A stretch of DNA of 64,000 nt from JBCDKH01 sp964388485. Its GTDB lineage: Bacteria > Planctomycetota > Phycisphaerae > Tepidisphaerales > Tepidisphaeraceae. Numbering within the stretch: position 1 is the stretch's first letter; each line of letters opens with the position of its first letter. Below are positions 62,560 to 64,000 of the stretch, one piece after another. The stretch lies in NCBI GenBank assembly GCA_964388485.1, contig CAYMAS010000008.1, forward strand, positions 1 to 64,000, written 5' to 3'. The notes beneath the pieces are model-generated. The model was not told where the DNA came from, made no database searches, and worked only from the letters and a program-made list of their open reading frames with translations. A program made the position numbers and the translations under genes.

Positions 62560-63938
62560 GCGACGACTTCCTGAAGCCGGCGTGGAGCGTCGACCTCGGC
62601 CAGCCGATCGGCCAGTGTCGGGCCGTGCCGGTGCGACTCGGCAGCGGCGGCGGGCACGACGGCATCGACGCGATTCTCGTCGTCGTCGGTGGCGATTTCG
62701 ACGTCGACCCATTCAGCGAGATGTTCTTCCTGCCGAGGGACACGCTGAAGCTCGTTCTGCTCGACGCCGTCGACGGCAGCGTGATCTGGCGGCAGGATTT
62801 GGGCCGCGGCGTCATTCCGGGCATGTGGTTCTGCCCCGTGCTGCCGTTCGACCTGGACGGCGACGGCGTCGACGAGATCTGGCTCGTCACGGGCGAGCCG
62901 GACCATCCGATGACGGCCTACGACGCAAAGCTCGAGCGTCGCGACGCGGCCACGGGTGAGATCACGGGCCGGTGGAAGTGGCCGATCAAGTTCGGGCACG
63001 AGGCGATGTCGAGCGTCTATCGCCGGTTTTTGATGCCGGCCTTCGTCCACGGCGAGGCGGTCCTCGTTGCCGGGCAAGGCACGTACGAAAACATGCTGCT
63101 GACGGCCTTCGACGCCCAGATGAACCAGCGATGGCAGACGGAGATGACAGCGGATGCGCCCGGTGCCCGTGGCAGCCACATGTGCGCGATCGTCGACCTC
63201 GACGGCGACGGAATCGACGAGGTGCTCTGGGGCGAACGCGTCATAAGGCTCAGCGACGGTCGCGAGCTGTTCTGCTGCGACCGCGACGTCTACCGCGGCC
63301 ACAGCGACGTCGTCCAGCCGATCCGGCTCGACGACGGCTCGTGGCGGATCTTCACCTGTCGTGAGGACGACTACGAGGCGAGCCCGCGGGTCGTGATGTT
63401 TGACGGCGAAGGCCGCCGGCTGTGGGGCCACGTCGACCGCGGGCACATCGATATGGGCTGGACCGCACGCATCGGCCCCGGCGGACGGCTCGTCACGACG
63501 GCGATCAAGATCGGCAAGAAGACCTGCGGCCCCGACGGCCGATTTCATCAGGCGATCGAGGAGTTCGCCTTCGACACGATCACCGGCGAGCCGATCGAGC
63601 TGGGCTTCTCGCACTACCGCACGCTGCCGGTCGACCTCGACGGCGACGGCCGACACGAACTGGTTCGCGGCCAGGCCAGCGGCGGCGGTGAGGTGTTAGA
63701 CAGCGACGGCAACTTGCTTTTCGACCTCGGCGGGCCGGTCGCGATGCTCAGCCGCTTCCTCGACCTGCCCGGCGAGCAACTGCTGAGCTACCACGCCGAC
63801 GGCGGACTGACAGCGTGGCACTGCCCGGGAGCCGTCGACACGCCCGCCGCGACGGTTCGGTATGCCGACGCGACCTACCGGACGAACCAGCGGCTGACGA
63901 GCAGCGGCTACAACCTGATCAACCTCGGCGGGCTCTGA
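62556..63938 (+). CDS. FG-GAP/VCBS-like propeller protein, rhamnogalacturonan-lyase-like
   Basis: 460 residues from GTG 62556 overlapping the TGA of the oxidoreductase. Calcium-binding repeats of the type D-L-D-G-D-G-x-D-E are frequent (FDLDGDGVDEIWLV, VDLDGDGIDEVLWG, VDLDGDGRHELVRG), as in FG-GAP propellers and PL11 rhamnogalacturonan lyases. A segment GHVDRGHIDMGWTARIG and the Lys-rich KIGKKT run may be functional. No signal peptide is visible, which is odd for such domains. Function remains open. Confidence 0.62.
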   Translation: MSDDFLKPAWSVDLGQPIGQCRAVPVRLGSGGGHDGIDAILVVVGGDFDVDPFSEMFFLPRDTLKLVLLDAVDGSVIWRQDLGRGVIPGMWFCPVLPFDLDGDGVDEIWLVTGEPDHPMTAYDAKLERRDAATGEITGRWKWPIKFGHEAMSSVYRRFLMPAFVHGEAVLVAGQGTYENMLLTAFDAQMNQRWQTEMTADAPGARGSHMCAIVDLDGDGIDEVLWGERVIRLSDGRELFCCDRDVYRGHSDVVQPIRLDDGSWRIFTCREDDYEASPRVVMFDGEGRRLWGHVDRGHIDMGWTARIGPGGRLVTTAIKIGKKTCGPDGRFHQAIEEFAFDTITGEPIELGFSHYRTLPVDLDGDGRHELVRGQASGGGEVLDSDGNLLFDLGGPVAMLSRFLDLPGEQLLSYHADGGLTAWHCPGAVDTPAATVRYADATYRTNQRLTSSGYNLINLGGL

Positions 63939-63971
63939 CTTCTTGACGAGGCGCCGAGCGTCGGGTACCTT

Positions 63972-63987
63972 GGTGCAACGTTGCACC
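63972..63987. promoter_or_regulatory. GGTGCAACGTTGCACC operator at the window end
   Basis: A perfect 16-base palindrome, the best example of the island's AACGTT sites. It lies after the FG-GAP-like gene and so probably controls the next gene, beyond the window. Confidence 0.7.
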
Positions 63988-64000
63988 GCCTGCCGGCTGT

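Overview
The window reads as a high-GC planctomycete chromosome, most like Phycisphaerae and probably marine. The signs are: six secreted proteins ending in a PEP-CTERM sorting tail; a 2258-residue secreted enzyme with an N-terminal LEPR-XLL-like motif; a planctomycete-style pseudopilin; several sulfatases; and many glycan-active proteins. I saw no rRNA, tRNA, CRISPR array or transposase. The taxonomic call is inference from protein style, not from a marker gene.

Layout. 0.2-1.6 kb holds decayed genes: a remnant and a sulfatase with a stop, frameshifts and a deletion. 2.4-11.5 kb (mostly +) carries an alpha/alpha-toroid glycosidase, a GH42-like protein, two CBM9-like proteins, a sugar isomerase and an alpha/beta hydrolase; palindromic repeats sit on three of the stop codons. 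11.5-21.3 kb (-) is one apparent operon: FAH-family hydrolase, a solute-binding protein fused to an ABC permease, a CBM9-tailed protein, a PEP-CTERM protein, a second permease with a large insertion, and an alpha/alpha-toroid glycosidase. No ATPase gene is present. 21.6-25.9 kb (-) is a translationally coupled operon: SDR dehydrogenase, unknown 380-aa protein, creatininase-like hydrolase, SMP-30 lactonase, then an IclR regulator. Matching CGGAA-N7-TTCCG palindromes precede both operons.

26-38.5 kb is more ordinary: RraA-like protein, PhyH dioxygenase divergent from an AraC regulator, DMT exporter, amidotransferase-like protein, glycerate kinase, GT-C glycosyltransferase, degenerate receiver, flavodoxin, a yqjD-yqjE-yqjK-like trio and an iron-type binding lipoprotein.

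38.5-64 kb is a polysaccharide-degradation island: a broken GH2 beta-mannosidase, a giant modular GH74, a DUF5060 glycosidase, a GH43-like/PA14 protein, an alpha/alpha-toroid enzyme, two lectin-like PEP-CTERM proteins, a pseudopilin, a GH110-like galactosidase, a sulfatase, a second GH74 (frameshifted), a Gfo/Idh oxidoreductase and a 460-aa FG-GAP-like protein. Palindromes built on AACGTT (best form GGTGCAACGTTGCACC) recur in the promoter regions of this island and nowhere else between genes, so I propose that they define a regulon controlled by a LacI-type repressor encoded outside the window.

Working model (inference): surface or secreted GH74, GH43-like, toroid and sulfatase enzymes cut a sulfated or galactosylated plant or algal polysaccharide; the unusual ABC system imports oligosaccharides; cytoplasmic glycosidases, isomerases, lactonase, dehydrogenase and FAH-type hydrolase feed the sugars into central metabolism, with glycerate kinase as a possible exit.
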